DNA of 49,887 nt from a bacterium (GTDB lineage: Bacteria > Patescibacteriota > Minisyncoccia > UBA6257 > JAGOQP01), in contig JAKBUF010000003.1 of assembly GCA_021844025.1 (NCBI GenBank), positions 1-49,887 of the forward strand. Direction: 5' to 3'. Each line of letters begins with the position of its first letter. Positions within the stretch are counted from its first letter, which is position 1. The notes under the pieces are model-generated. The model saw only the letters and a list, made by a program, of their open reading frames with translations. It did no database searches and had not been told where the DNA came from. A program made the translations under genes and the position numbers. Shown one piece after another: positions 8,034 through 16,960 of the stretch.

Positions 8034-9233
8034 ATGGCAGATAAAGCAAAATTTGAGCGCACGAAGCCTCACGTGAACGTCGGAACAATTGGTCATGTGG
8101 ACCACGGAAAGACTACGTTGACTTCGGCTATTACCAACGCCTTGTTTCTTAAGGGGTTGATTTCCAAAAAGGAAGAAGTAAACGATATTGATAACGCGCC
8201 GGAAGAAAAGCAGCGTGGTATTACTATTGCACTCCACCATTCTGAATATGAAACCGAAAAGCGCCATTATGCGCACATTGATGCACCGGGACACGCAGAC
8301 TATATTAAAAACATGATCACGGGAGCTGCGCAGATGGACGGAGCTATTTTGGTGGTTGCTGCAACTGATGGACCGATGCCCCAGACTCGTGAACACATTT
8401 TGTTAGCTCACCAGGTGGGAGTTCCTCGTATTATTGTGTTTTTGAACAAAGTTGATCAGGTTAGCGATCCCGAATTGATTGATTTGGTAGAAGATGAAGT
8501 TCGTCAACTCTTGAAGAAATATAACTTCCCTGGCGATGAGGTTCCGGTTATTCGTGGATCAGCACTAAAAGCATCTGAAGCAAAAACTGCTGATGATCCG
8601 GCATTGGAGCCTATCATGCAATTAGTAAAGGCATTAGATGATTATATTCCTGAGCCAGCTCGTGAAACTGATAAGCCGTTCTTGATGCCTATTGAAGACA
8701 TTTTCTCAATTGAAGGACGTGGAACTGTAGTTACCGGAAAAATTGAACGGGGAATTGTAAAAGTAAATGAAGAGATTGAAATCGTTGGACTTCGCCCAAC
8801 CCAAAAAACTGTGGTAACTGGAGTTGAAATGTTTAAGAAACTCTTAGATGAGGGTCAGGCGGGAGACAATGTGGGAGTCTTGTTGCGTGGTCTTAAGAAA
8901 GAAGACGTGGAACGCGGACAAGTATTGGCAAAACCGGGTACTATTACTCCTCATACCGATTTTGAAGCACAAGTATACATCTTGAATAAGGAGGAAGGAG
9001 GACGTCATACCCCATTCTTTAAAGGATACAAACCGCAATTCTACATTCGTACTACTGACGTAACGGGAGAAGTTATTTTACCGGAGGGAACCGAAATGGT
9101 TATGCCGGGAGATACTATTACCATTACTGTTAAATTAATTGCCCCAGTCGCATTGGATGAAAAACAAAAGTTTGCAATCCGCGAAGGAGGAAAGACAGTA
9201 GGAGCGGGATCCGTAACTAAGATTATTAAATAA
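8034..9233 (+). CDS. tuf: Elongation factor Tu
   Basis: 399-aa GTPase that brings aminoacyl-tRNA to the ribosome. G1 GHVDHGKT (20-27), G3 DAPGH (about 83-87), NKVD (about 137-140), then two beta-barrel domains with [13 protein letters not shown] and [16 protein letters not shown]. The G3 motif reads DAPGH where many bacteria have DCPGH or DTPGH. It has its own promoter and is followed by rpsJ at 19 bp, an order seen in str-S10 junctions; here fusA and rpsL are not adjacent. Confidence 0.98.
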   Translation: MADKAKFERTKPHVNVGTIGHVDHGKTTLTSAITNALFLKGLISKKEEVNDIDNAPEEKQRGITIALHHSEYETEKRHYAHIDAPGHADYIKNMITGAAQMDGAILVVAATDGPMPQTREHILLAHQVGVPRIIVFLNKVDQVSDPELIDLVEDEVRQLLKKYNFPGDEVPVIRGSALKASEAKTADDPALEPIMQLVKALDDYIPEPARETDKPFLMPIEDIFSIEGRGTVVTGKIERGIVKVNEEIEIVGLRPTQKTVVTGVEMFKKLLDEGQAGDNVGVLLRGLKKEDVERGQVLAKPGTITPHTDFEAQVYILNKEEGGRHTPFFKGYKPQFYIRTTDVTGEVILPEGTEMVMPGDTITITVKLIAPVALDEKQKFAIREGGKTVGAGSVTKIIK

Positions 9234-9252
9234 TAATTAGTGCCTGCACATT

Positions 9253-9579
9253 ATGGCAAAACAGAACCTTGAAAAAAATAGAATTCGGCTCAAGATTAAG
9301 TCCTACGACCACCGTTTAATAGATGCTTCTACAAAGCAGATTATTGAGGCGGCGGCACGTAATGGTGCTGAGGTAGTAGGTCCGATTCCTTTGCCCACTG
9401 AGATGCGCAAATACACCGTGAACCGGTCAACGTTTGTGCATAAAAATTCTCGCGAGCAGTTTGAAATGCGATTGCATAAACGGCTTGTTGAAATTTTGAA
9501 CCCGGGGCAAAAAATTGTTGAATCGTTAAGTAATCTGAATTTGCCATCTGGTGTTGATATTGAGATTAAACTAATTTAA
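9253..9579 (+). CDS. rpsJ: Ribosomal protein uS10
   Basis: 108-aa 30S protein, also the NusE antitermination partner in other bacteria. Seen: IRLKIKSYDHRLIDASTKQIIEAA, GPIPLPTEMRKYTVNRS, and GVDIEIKLI at the end. Normally the first gene of the S10 operon. Here it is co-oriented with tuf and closed off by a strong terminator before rplC. Confidence 0.97.
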   Translation: MAKQNLEKNRIRLKIKSYDHRLIDASTKQIIEAAARNGAEVVGPIPLPTEMRKYTVNRSTFVHKNSREQFEMRLHKRLVEILNPGQKIVESLSNLNLPSGVDIEIKLI

Positions 9580-9602
9580 TTTTAGTTGTAGACATTATCT
9601 TT

Positions 9603-9634
9603 AAACCCCCGCCTCTAGAGGCGGGGGTTTTGGT
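9603..9634 (+). terminator. Strong intrinsic terminator after rpsJ
   Basis: AAACCCCCGCCTC and its perfect complement GAGGCGGGGGTTT are followed by T. It separates rpsJ from the downstream S10 genes. Confidence 0.9.
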
Positions 9635-9736
9635 ATCTTGCTTTTTAAATATCAATTATCCTATGATGTATCTAGTACTACAAATTAGTTGACCCTAGAT
9701 CTAAACATAAATAAAAACGAATAATGAGGAGGAACC

Positions 9737-10189
9737 ATGATATTCTTTTTTATTTCCGTCGCTATCACGATATTTTTTATCTCTCTAGTTGTTCACGTTA
9801 CCCTACAGAGAAAAAAAATAAGAAAACACCGTGCAATCGAAATGCTTATTTGTGCTGTTGGTTGTGTTGTGGTAAGTGTTCCTTATGTTGTCTATGTAAT
9901 TTTTTTTTCTGGCGCATCTCTTCTTGATCCAGTTCTTACCACGGCACTTATCAACGCACTTGCTGTTATTATCCTATTTCTCAGTAGCATGATGGCTGCT
10001 GAGAGCGCTGAGAGAGCGTTTGCATTTGAAATATTTTTATCCTCCATTATTGTTGTGTTCTCGTTTATTATCTTTGATGATATGTCTCTTGCTGGTGGTG
10101 GAGCCTTTGTTTTTGTTCTTGCCACCCTTCATTTTCTTGGGCGTGTGGGGGCAAATATGATTATCATGACAAGAAAATATAGTATGTAG
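9737..10189 (+). CDS. Membrane protein of unknown function inserted in the S10 gene cluster
   Basis: 150-aa protein with about five hydrophobic helices (about 3-22, 34-56, 64-86, 94-114, 117-138) and basic loops (QRKKIRKHR). No family is recognised. A strong Shine-Dalgarno GAGGAGG sits at 9726-9732 before ATG 9737, unlike the surrounding ribosomal genes. A possible promoter TTGACC (9689-9694) lies upstream. Bounded by terminators on both sides, it looks like an accessory gene between rpsJ and rplC. Confidence 0.65.
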   Translation: MIFFFISVAITIFFISLVVHVTLQRKKIRKHRAIEMLICAVGCVVVSVPYVVYVIFFSGASLLDPVLTTALINALAVIILFLSSMMAAESAERAFAFEIFLSSIIVVFSFIIFDDMSLAGGGAFVFVLATLHFLGRVGANMIIMTRKYSM

Positions 10190-10199
10190 TTAATTTTTT

Positions 10200-10227
10200 T
10201 AGTGGCCTTTATACAGAGGTCACTAAT
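10200..10227 (+). terminator. Terminator-like hairpin
   Basis: TAGTGGCC pairs with GGTCACTA (one G-U) around a 10-nt loop, followed by an AT-rich but weak T tract. It likely ends the 9737 gene. Confidence 0.55.
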
Positions 10228-10283
10228 TTATTATGAAGATTGGTGGCAACCGTTTCCCGCTCATTTATTGTTAATAAGTTGGG

Positions 10284-10312
10284 TTGACAAGATGTGGTTC
10301 ATTTGCTACACT
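10284..10312 (+). promoter_or_regulatory. Promoter of the rplC-secY ribosomal operon
   Basis: TTGACA at 10284-10289, 17-bp spacer, TACACT at 10307-10312. Start near 10319, giving a leader of about 75 nt before rplC, much longer than for most genes in this window. Confidence 0.75.
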
Positions 10313-10318
10313 TCTTTG

Positions 10319-10393
10319 GCGTATTTATAGCGTTACAAACTTTATTGAAGTAGCTCGGATACGCTATCCGACGCTTTTCTTTTTTAGAAAAAC
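10319..10393 (+). promoter_or_regulatory. rplC leader with two competing helices
   Basis: TCGGATA (10355-10361) pairs with TATCCGA (10365-10371) as a tight hairpin. GCGTAT at the very 5' end (10319-10324) can instead pair with ATACGC (10359-10364), which overlaps that hairpin. Position suggests autogenous control by an S10-block ribosomal protein; this is inference. Confidence 0.4.
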
Positions 10394-11008
10394 ATGGCTT
10401 TCATTATTGGCAAAAAAATCAAAATGGATCAGTTGTGGTCAGAGAATGGAAGAGTAACCCCGGTTACTCATTTGAGCGTTGGTCCTGTAGTGATTACCCA
10501 GATAAAAACTAAAGAAAAAGATGGATATGATGCGTTTCAGGTTGGATACGACTCTTCAATTAAAAAGGTTTCAAAGCCGATCGCAGGACATCTTAAAAAG
10601 AGTGGAGAAAAATTATTCCGTATTTTTAAAGAATTTAAATCATCTGATACTAACGCGCATGCAGTGGGAGATACCATTGATGTTTCTGTTTTTAAGGTAG
10701 GAGATACATTAAAAATTACCGGAGAAGAAAAAGGACGCGGGTTTCAAGGTGTAGTGAAACGACATGGATTCCATGGGGGCCCGAAAACTCACGGACAAAA
10801 AAATCGGTTACGTGCCCCAGGATCATTGGGAGCTACCGCTCCGCAGCGTGTTTTAAAAGGAAAAAAAATGGCGGGCAGAACCGGAAATGAAACTGTTACT
10901 TTGCGCAGAGTTCCCGTGATTGCGGTTGATGCAGAGAAAGGAATTCTAACGGTAAAAGGAGCAGTTCCTGGTAATGCGCGCAAGCTTGTTTTTATACAAA
11001 CCATGTAA
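10394..11008 (+). CDS. rplC: Ribosomal protein uL3
   Basis: 204-aa 50S assembly initiator reaching toward the peptidyl-transferase centre. Seen: GKKIKMDQLWSENGRVTPVTHL, GKGRGFQG-type KGRGFQGVVKRHGFHGGPKTHGQ, and GRTGNETVT near the C-terminus. Normal length. First gene of the long rplC-secY run, with no Shine-Dalgarno. Confidence 0.97.
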   Translation: MAFIIGKKIKMDQLWSENGRVTPVTHLSVGPVVITQIKTKEKDGYDAFQVGYDSSIKKVSKPIAGHLKKSGEKLFRIFKEFKSSDTNAHAVGDTIDVSVFKVGDTLKITGEEKGRGFQGVVKRHGFHGGPKTHGQKNRLRAPGSLGATAPQRVLKGKKMAGRTGNETVTLRRVPVIAVDAEKGILTVKGAVPGNARKLVFIQTM

Positions 11009-11009
11009 T

Positions 11010-11675
11010 ATGAAGCAAATTTCTGTTTTAAATAATCAAATGAAAGAAGTTGAAAAAATCGCTGTTCCCGAGCGTATGTTTGGCGCAAAATGGAATGCAG
11101 ATTTAGTTCATCAGGCAGTGGTAACCCAACAAGCAAATAGCCGTAACATTGTTGCTCACGCAAAGGATCGTTCGGAGGTTTCTGGGGGAGGTAAAAAACC
11201 GTGGAAACAAAAAGGTACGGGGCGTTCACGTCATGGTTCTATTCGTTCACCGTTATGGAGTGGTGGTGGAGTGACCCATGGCCCGTTGAAAGATAAAGTG
11301 TACGCGAAGAAAATAAATAAAAAAATGAAGAATGCGGCGTTATTTAGTGTTCTTTCTAAGAAACTCGCCGATAGTCAGTTGTTGGTTCTTGATTCTTTTC
11401 TCTCAGATAAAGCAAAGACACTAAAAACCAAAGATGCGCTTGCGTCTATTTCGCCAGTTATAAAAAATACACGAGCCTTGTTAATAGCTGGGATTGCCCA
11501 CAAGGCATTGCATACTGCTCTACGTAATATTCCTAAAGTTTCTTGTATCTCTTCTGCTTCGGTGAATGTATACGATGTTTTGAACGCGCACACCGTTGTT
11601 TTTGAAAAAGATTCAATCACTGAATTGGTCGCGCGATATAGTAAAAAATTACCTTCCGCAGCGGACACTAAATAA
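11010..11675 (+). CDS. rplD: Ribosomal protein uL4
   Basis: 221-aa 50S protein lining the exit tunnel. The tunnel loop is visible (KKPWKQKGTGRSRHGSIRSP). ATG 11010 is chosen because it lies 2 nt after the rplC stop and gives the family N-terminus MKQISVLNN; an upstream in-frame ATG at 10974 would overlap rplC. Normal length. Confidence 0.96.
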   Translation: MKQISVLNNQMKEVEKIAVPERMFGAKWNADLVHQAVVTQQANSRNIVAHAKDRSEVSGGGKKPWKQKGTGRSRHGSIRSPLWSGGGVTHGPLKDKVYAKKINKKMKNAALFSVLSKKLADSQLLVLDSFLSDKAKTLKTKDALASISPVIKNTRALLIAGIAHKALHTALRNIPKVSCISSASVNVYDVLNAHTVVFEKDSITELVARYSKKLPSAADTK

Positions 11676-11683
11676 TCATTGAT

Positions 11684-12049
11684 ATGGCGTTATTTAATAA
11701 AAAACAACAAACCGTTTCAAAGACTACTTCCCAGACAAAGTCCGATGGAAGTCTTACCCATAAACCGGCTCGTTTCGGTGCGGTTTTGCGTCCTCGGGTT
11801 ACTGAAAAAGCTTTCCGTGTTGCAGAACATAATCAATATGTATTTGATATTGATCGCTCTGTTTCAAAACAAGAAGCCGCAAAGCAAATCGCTGCATTAT
11901 ATGGAGTAACCGTTGTTCGATCTCAAGTGGTTCGTACGAAAGGAGTAAAGCCAAGTCTGCGAGGTTTGGCAGGAGGTTCAGTTTCTTATAAAAAAATTAT
12001 TATTACGGTCGCAAAAGGTCAGCAAATTGATATAACCGGTAAAGCATAA
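11684..12049 (+). CDS. rplW: Ribosomal protein uL23
   Basis: 121-aa protein at the tunnel exit and SRP docking site. The core starts near residue 35 (LRPRVTEKAFRVAEHNQYVFDI) and includes EAAKQIAALYGVTVV. A Lys/Thr/Ser-rich extension of about 30 residues precedes the family core. Confidence 0.96.
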   Translation: MALFNKKQQTVSKTTSQTKSDGSLTHKPARFGAVLRPRVTEKAFRVAEHNQYVFDIDRSVSKQEAAKQIAALYGVTVVRSQVVRTKGVKPSLRGLAGGSVSYKKIIITVAKGQQIDITGKA

Positions 12050-12051
12050 CT

Positions 12052-12891
12052 ATGAAAAAGTTTTCTCCCAGCACTCCTTCTCGTCGTCATATGACGGTTG
12101 TGGAATATCAAAAAATGTTAACCTCAAAAAATCCTGAGCGTTCTCTTACGATTAAATTACCAACTCACGCAGGGCGCAATCATAGTGGACGTATTACCAT
12201 GCGTCATCAGGGGGGAGGAAATAAGAAACTATATCGATTAGTTGATTTCAAGCAGCAAGAATTAAATGTTCCTGCGAAGGTTGTTTCTATTGAGTACGAT
12301 CCATATCGTAGTGCTTGTATTGCTTTAATTTCATATCGTAATGGAAAAAAGAGCTATATACTTTCTTCTTCTGGTATGCGCGTAGGGGATCAAATTCTTA
12401 CCGCGCCCAAAGCTCCTTTAAAAGAAGGCAATCGTATGCTCTTGCAGAATATTCCAGTTGGTTATATGGTATACAACGTTGAAATGCGTCCTGGAAAAGG
12501 AGGACAATTTGCAAAATCTGCTGGATCATATGCAGAAATTTTGGCTCACGATGAAGGATATACTACCCTCAAGATGCCCTCAGGAGAAAATCGTAAAGTA
12601 TTATGGGAGGGATATGCTTCAGTGGGACAGGTTTCAAATATTGATTATGCTTTAATGAATTTAGGAAAAGCTGGTCGTTCACGCTGGTTGGGTATCCGTC
12701 CCACCGTTCGAGGAACTGCTATGAACCCAGTTGACCATCCGTATGGAGGAGGAGAGGGTAAACAGAAACGAGGAACCAAGCGTCCTAAGACTTTGTGGGG
12801 TAAGGTTACCGGTGGTCGCAAGACGCGCAATCCGAAAAAATGGTCAAATACACTTATTGTGAAACGAAGATTAAAAAAGAAAGCTAAATAA
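12052..12891 (+). CDS. rplB: Ribosomal protein uL2
   Basis: 279-aa 50S protein required for peptidyl transfer. Seen: GRNHSGRITMRHQGGGNKKLYR and the catalytic-centre loop RGTAMNPVDHPYGGGEGK, with the conserved His in VDHP. Starts 2 nt after rplW. Normal length. Confidence 0.98.
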   Translation: MKKFSPSTPSRRHMTVVEYQKMLTSKNPERSLTIKLPTHAGRNHSGRITMRHQGGGNKKLYRLVDFKQQELNVPAKVVSIEYDPYRSACIALISYRNGKKSYILSSSGMRVGDQILTAPKAPLKEGNRMLLQNIPVGYMVYNVEMRPGKGGQFAKSAGSYAEILAHDEGYTTLKMPSGENRKVLWEGYASVGQVSNIDYALMNLGKAGRSRWLGIRPTVRGTAMNPVDHPYGGGEGKQKRGTKRPKTLWGKVTGGRKTRNPKKWSNTLIVKRRLKKKAK

Positions 12892-12916
12892 TAACACAAT
12901 AGAAAACCAATAACGT

Positions 12917-13210
12917 ATGTCACGAAGTTCAAAAAAAGGACCATATATTGATCCAAATATTGAGAAGAAGATTTCAAAACAAAAACCTGACGATGGGCCT
13001 ATTAAAACGTGGTCTCGTAGTTGTGCCATTTCTCCCGAAATGGTTGGATACACTTTTATGGTTCACAATGGAAAGAATTTTATTTCAGTAAAGCCAACTG
13101 AAGAAATGATCGGGCATAAGTTGGGTGAATTTTCTCCGACACGCAAATTTACTCGTCATGGTGGTAAAATGCAAAAAGAATTAGAAAAGAAAACAACTGA
13201 AACAAAATAA
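12917..13210 (+). CDS. rpsS: Ribosomal protein uS19
   Basis: 97-aa 30S head protein. Starts [30 protein letters not shown] is the family signature. Normal length, in operon. Confidence 0.97.
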   Translation: MSRSSKKGPYIDPNIEKKISKQKPDDGPIKTWSRSCAISPEMVGYTFMVHNGKNFISVKPTEEMIGHKLGEFSPTRKFTRHGGKMQKELEKKTTETK

Positions 13211-13222
13211 TAACGGACTTTT

Positions 13223-13786
13223 ATGAAGCAATCATCTCGCATTATTTCACCAGCATCATCTAAAATCGCAACAGCTCGTTTGCGCCATCTTCGTATGGCT
13301 CCTCGAAAAGTTCGTTTGATTGGTAATATTATCAAACGTATGCCCGTAGGCGAGGCCGAGGCTCAGTTATTAGTACATGCACGACGAGCATCTGATCCTA
13401 TGTTGAAATTGCTTCGTTCAGCGATTGATAACGCAAAGAAAAGTGGGCTTGATATAGCTAAAACAATTGTAAAAGAAGTCCGTACTGATAAGGGACCTAT
13501 GTTGAAACGTTGGATGCCCCGAGCGCAGGGACGTGCGACTCCTATTCATAAACATACCAGTCATATTAGTATGATTCTACAAGAGACTGAACAAATAGTT
13601 GCGACGCGTTTTGTGCCGGGAAAGCGGGTAAAAAAGAAAGAGCACGAACATGAACATGAACACGATCATTCTTCTAAAAAGCAATCTAGTAAGGATAAGG
13701 AACATCGAGAAGATGAAGTAAAAACAGAAGTAAAAACAAAAGATAAAGGATTTTCGCAAAAAATGTTTCAAAGAAAATCCGTTTAA
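13223..13786 (+). CDS. rplV: Ribosomal protein uL22 with His/Glu/Lys-rich tail
   Basis: 187 aa where the family is usually about 110. The core (about 14-130) is standard: TARLRHLRMAPRKVRLIGNII and WMPRAQGRATPIHKHTSHI. Residues about 131-187 form a charged tail with HEHEHEHDH (141-149) and repeated Lys/Glu runs ending KMFQRKSV. The tail is in frame up to rpsC 12 bp downstream. It may bind metal or rRNA; unknown. Confidence 0.96.
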   Translation: MKQSSRIISPASSKIATARLRHLRMAPRKVRLIGNIIKRMPVGEAEAQLLVHARRASDPMLKLLRSAIDNAKKSGLDIAKTIVKEVRTDKGPMLKRWMPRAQGRATPIHKHTSHISMILQETEQIVATRFVPGKRVKKKEHEHEHEHDHSSKKQSSKDKEHREDEVKTEVKTKDKGFSQKMFQRKSV

Positions 13787-13798
13787 TATTGTATTTGT

Positions 13799-14470
13799 AT
13801 GTCACAAAAGATTAAACCAACATCATTACGTATAGGTATTATTAAAGAGTGGAGTTCCCGCTGGGTTCCGCGTCGTTTTCGTTTTGGCGCATTATTACAG
13901 GAGGATCATATTTTGCGTTCGGCTATTGAAAAGAAAATTGGTTTTGCGGGTATTGATTCTATTATATTTGAACGATCAGCAGGAGTATGTAAAATTACCA
14001 TTCGTACCGCAAAACCCGGTTTGATTATTGGACGTGGAGGAAAGGGAATTGAAGAGCTCTCCGCGTTCCTTCAAAAACAATTACAGCAATTTAGATCTAG
14101 AAAAGGAATAAAAGAAGCATCAACCCTTAATATTTCTATTGAAGAAATTAAACGATATGAAATTTCAGCGACGGTGATTGCTCAGAATATTGCAGCCGAT
14201 ATGGAGAAACGTATGCCGTATCGCCGTACTATTAAGAAGTATTTGGAACGAATCATGCAGAATCGTGATGTGAAAGGAGCAAAGATAAAAGTGGGAGGAC
14301 GTCTCGATGGAGCAGAAATTGCTCGTACTGAGCAGCTTTCTTCTGGTAGTTTGCCACTCCAGACTTTGCGCGCCAATATTGATTATGGAGAAGCAACCGC
14401 ATTCACTACCTATGGAACGATTGGAGTAAAGGTCTGGGTGTATAAGGGTCAAGTATTTAAGCATTCATAA
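13799..14470 (+). CDS. rpsC: Ribosomal protein uS3
   Basis: 223-aa 30S protein at the mRNA entry. The KH-domain signature KPGLIIGRGGKGIEEL lies near residues 77-92; the C-terminal domain has GGRLDGAEIARTE. Normal length, in operon. Confidence 0.98.
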   Translation: MSQKIKPTSLRIGIIKEWSSRWVPRRFRFGALLQEDHILRSAIEKKIGFAGIDSIIFERSAGVCKITIRTAKPGLIIGRGGKGIEELSAFLQKQLQQFRSRKGIKEASTLNISIEEIKRYEISATVIAQNIAADMEKRMPYRRTIKKYLERIMQNRDVKGAKIKVGGRLDGAEIARTEQLSSGSLPLQTLRANIDYGEATAFTTYGTIGVKVWVYKGQVFKHS

Positions 14471-14478
14471 TAGAACGT

Positions 14479-14898
14479 ATGTTAGCGCCTAAAAAAACAA
14501 AGTATCGTAAAGGACAAAAAGGACGCTCGCGCACGCGTGCGGTAGAGACACGGGGTATCTCGTTGAGTTTTGGTAATTTTGGGTTACAGGCTCTAAGTTC
14601 CGCGTATGTAAATGCACAACAAATTGAAGCGGTTCGTAAATCTATTTCTCATTTTACTAAACGAGGAGGAAAATTGTGGATTCGTATTTTCCCTGATAAG
14701 CCAATCACCAAGCGTCCTCCGGAATTAACTATGGGAGGTGGAAAAGGATCTCTTGATCATTATGTATTTCCCGTTAAACCTGGCCGAGTGTTGTTTGAAT
14801 TGGATGGTCTTCCGGAAAAAACAGCTCGTGAAGCATTAACACGCGCATCCTACAAACTACCAGTTAAAACTCGTATCATAGTCAAAACCAATCAATAA
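14479..14898 (+). CDS. rplP: Ribosomal protein uL16
   Basis: 139-aa 50S protein near the A-site tRNA. Seen: MLAPKKTKYRKGQKGR, RIFPDKPITKRPPELTMGGGKG and KLPVKTRIIVK. Normal length. Confidence 0.98.
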   Translation: MLAPKKTKYRKGQKGRSRTRAVETRGISLSFGNFGLQALSSAYVNAQQIEAVRKSISHFTKRGGKLWIRIFPDKPITKRPPELTMGGGKGSLDHYVFPVKPGRVLFELDGLPEKTAREALTRASYKLPVKTRIIVKTNQ

Positions 14899-14907
14899 AT
14901 TGTTTAT

Positions 14908-15111
14908 ATGAAAAAGAATTATAAAGATGAATTACGATCACGCGATGTTTCTTGGTTGGTAGCCCATACTCGAGATTTGCGAGAAAAATTAGCTCGGTTG
15001 CAATTTGATGCGCGATCCGGTAAGAATGCAAATCATAAAGAAATAAAAAATGTTCGGTTGGAAATAGCAACTACACTTACTTTTATTCACGAAAAAAGAA
15101 ACCATGTCTAA
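14908..15111 (+). CDS. rpmC: Ribosomal protein uL29
   Basis: 67-aa two-helix protein at the tunnel exit. Seen: ELRSRDVSWLVAHTRDLREKLARLQFDARSG and KEIKNVRLEIATTLTFIHEK. Its stop overlaps the chosen rpsQ start by 8 nt. Confidence 0.93.
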   Translation: MKKNYKDELRSRDVSWLVAHTRDLREKLARLQFDARSGKNANHKEIKNVRLEIATTLTFIHEKRNHV

Positions 15112-15409
15112 TACTACTCATATGAAAGCAAGAAAATTAATAGGTGTCGTCGTTTCCGACCGCATGGATAAAACGCGTGTAGTGGCAGTTGAGCGTTTAA
15201 TAAAACACGCTCGCTACCAGAAGTTTTTCAAAGATACAAAACGCTATAAAGTGCACGATGAACAGAACATGTTTCATGTAGGAGACACGGTTTCTATACA
15301 AGAAACTCGTCCTCTTTCCCGCGAAAAAAGATGGAAGATTGTTGAATTAATTAAAAAAGGGACCGATCAAAAAGAAGCAGAAGATAAAACAATAACCGAT
15401 ACCGAATAA
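15104..15409 (+). CDS. rpsQ: Ribosomal protein uS17
   Basis: 101-aa 30S protein with OB fold. Seen: LIGVVVSDRMDKTRVVAVERLIKH and the typical end SREKRWKIVELI plus an acidic tail. Two starts are possible: ATG 15104 (overlaps rpmC by 8 nt) or ATG 15122, which gives MKARKLIGVVV and is nearer the family length. Neither has a Shine-Dalgarno. Confidence 0.94.
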   Translation: MSNTTHMKARKLIGVVVSDRMDKTRVVAVERLIKHARYQKFFKDTKRYKVHDEQNMFHVGDTVSIQETRPLSREKRWKIVELIKKGTDQKEAEDKTITDTE

Positions 15410-15438
15410 TTTCTATATTATAACTTTATATTTAGTTT

Positions 15439-15807
15439 ATGATTCAAGAACGATCTATTTTAAAAGTTGCAGATAATTCCGGAGCGAAAACGATTCGTTG
15501 TTTTCGTATTTTGGGAGGTACCCGACATCGATATGCTCAGTTGGGAGATGTTATTGTTGCCTCTGTACAAGTCGCTGAACCAAGAAAACCGGTTGCTAAG
15601 AAAGATATTGTACAGGCTGTAGTAGTGCGTCAAAAGAATGTGTTTCGTCGTAAAGACGGATCGTATGTACGTTTTGATGAGAATGCAGCTATTTTGATTG
15701 ATGCAAAAAAAGAACCACGTGCCACCCGTGTGTTTGGTCCGATTCCTCGTGAAATTCGTGAGCGTGGATTTGAAAAAATAGTTACTATGGCAAAGGACGT
15801 TGTCTAA
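15439..15807 (+). CDS. rplN: Ribosomal protein uL14
   Basis: 122-aa beta-barrel 50S interface protein. Seen: MIQERSILKVADNSGAKTIRC and RVFGPIPREIRERGFEKIV. Exact family length. Confidence 0.98.
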   Translation: MIQERSILKVADNSGAKTIRCFRILGGTRHRYAQLGDVIVASVQVAEPRKPVAKKDIVQAVVVRQKNVFRRKDGSYVRFDENAAILIDAKKEPRATRVFGPIPREIRERGFEKIVTMAKDVV

Positions 15808-15827
15808 ATTCTAATTTTAACTGATAT

Positions 15828-16079
15828 ATGAACACATTGCATATAAAGAAAGGGGATACCGTGCGGGTTCGCACTGGACGAGATAAAGGAAAAACCGGCA
15901 AGGTAATCAAGGCTCTTCCTAAAGAAAATCAGGTAATAGTTGAAGGAATCAACGTGTATAAAAAGCACGTACGTCCGCGTACCCAACAAGAAAAGGGTCA
16001 GACAGTTATGGTTCCGCGTCCTATTTCTGTGGCAAATGTGGGATCAGTTGAGAGAAATTCTAAACGTAAATCCGCATAA
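15828..16079 (+). CDS. rplX: Ribosomal protein uL24 (short form)
   Basis: 83-aa assembly protein, shorter than the usual 100-105. The KOW motif is present (KKGDTVRVRTGRDKGKTGKV), then EGINVYKKHVRP. It ends soon after the zone holding PISVANVGSVERN, so only the far C-terminus is trimmed. Confidence 0.95.
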   Translation: MNTLHIKKGDTVRVRTGRDKGKTGKVIKALPKENQVIVEGINVYKKHVRPRTQQEKGQTVMVPRPISVANVGSVERNSKRKSA

Positions 16080-16103
16080 GTATAAGGTAATTTATTGATT
16101 CCT

Positions 16104-16685
16104 ATGAAAAAAAATACACAAGATACATTTGAAAAGAATTTTGCCACGGAACTCGCGCGCGAACTTTCTATTTCCAATATTCATGCGGTTCCGTATATAG
16201 AAAAAGTGGTGGTGAATGTGGGAGTGGGACGCGCCAGTCAACAACCGTCTTTTAAAGACAAATTATTACCCGAAATTCAGAAAGAGTTAGCGTCAATCAC
16301 TGGCCAAAAACCCTCTGGACGAAGTGCTAAAAAATCAATTGCGGGATTTAAGGTGCGCGAAGGTCAGTTGATTGGGCTCTCGGTTACTTTGCGTGGATCA
16401 CGTATGTATGATTTTATTCGTAAGATTACTTCTGCGGTATATCCGCGTGTACGCGATTTTCGTGGGATAAACTTGAAAAATATAGATAAACAAGGTAATC
16501 TGAACCTCGGTTTTCGTGAACACGTGGTGTTTCCGGAAGTAGTTCCGGAGGCCTCAATGGTTTCTTTTGGATTGCAGGTTACTTTGGTGGCGCGCAATAT
16601 CAAAAATCAAGCGCAGGCTGTTGCGTTGTATAAGAAAATCGGATTTCGTTTCAAGGAGTCGGAAAAAACAACCAAGCGAAAATAA
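16104..16685 (+). CDS. rplE: Ribosomal protein uL5
   Basis: 193-aa 50S central protuberance protein binding 5S rRNA. Seen: [37 protein letters not shown] and [15 protein letters not shown] 16104 is chosen; an in-frame TTG at 16095 would add only three residues. Confidence 0.96.
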   Translation: MKKNTQDTFEKNFATELARELSISNIHAVPYIEKVVVNVGVGRASQQPSFKDKLLPEIQKELASITGQKPSGRSAKKSIAGFKVREGQLIGLSVTLRGSRMYDFIRKITSAVYPRVRDFRGINLKNIDKQGNLNLGFREHVVFPEVVPEASMVSFGLQVTLVARNIKNQAQAVALYKKIGFRFKESEKTTKRK

Positions 16686-16689
16686 TTTT

Positions 16690-16875
16690 ATGGCAAAAAA
16701 ATCAGTTATTGCTCGATCAGAAAAAAAACCGAAGTTTTCAACACGTGTGGTACGCCGCTGTTTTCGCTGTGGTCGTAAACACGGATATATGCGCGACTTT
16801 GAATTATGCAGAATTTGTTTTAGAGAAATGGCGGGTCGTGGAGAGATTCCCGGTGTGCGTAAATCATCATGGTAA
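16690..16875 (+). CDS. rpsN: Ribosomal protein uS14, zinc-binding type
   Basis: 61-aa form with zinc ligands Cys24, Cys27, Cys40 and Cys43 (CFRCGRKHG, then CRICF) and the end [14 protein letters not shown] 16690 starts 4 nt after rplE; a longer frame reaching back into rplE is spurious. Confidence 0.96.
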   Translation: MAKKSVIARSEKKPKFSTRVVRRCFRCGRKHGYMRDFELCRICFREMAGRGEIPGVRKSSW

Positions 16876-16885
16876 ATATTAGTCA

Positions 16886-16957
16886 TCAAGTAGAAAGTTT
16901 TAAAGTTATAAAGAAATTTTTACTTGATAACCTTAAAACTTGATAACTTTCAACTTA
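16886..16957 (+). repeat. AT-rich intergenic hairpin, family A (AAGTTATAAAG/CTTGATAACTT)
   Basis: The left arm has CAAGTAGAAAGTTTTAAAGTTATAAAG-type text; the right arm has ACTTGATAACC and AAACTTGATAACTTT. The arms are partly complementary. The same words recur at 27616-27645, 27789-27812, 32311-32397, 32947-32974 and 41281-41305. Confidence 0.55.
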
Positions 16958-16960
16958 CAC

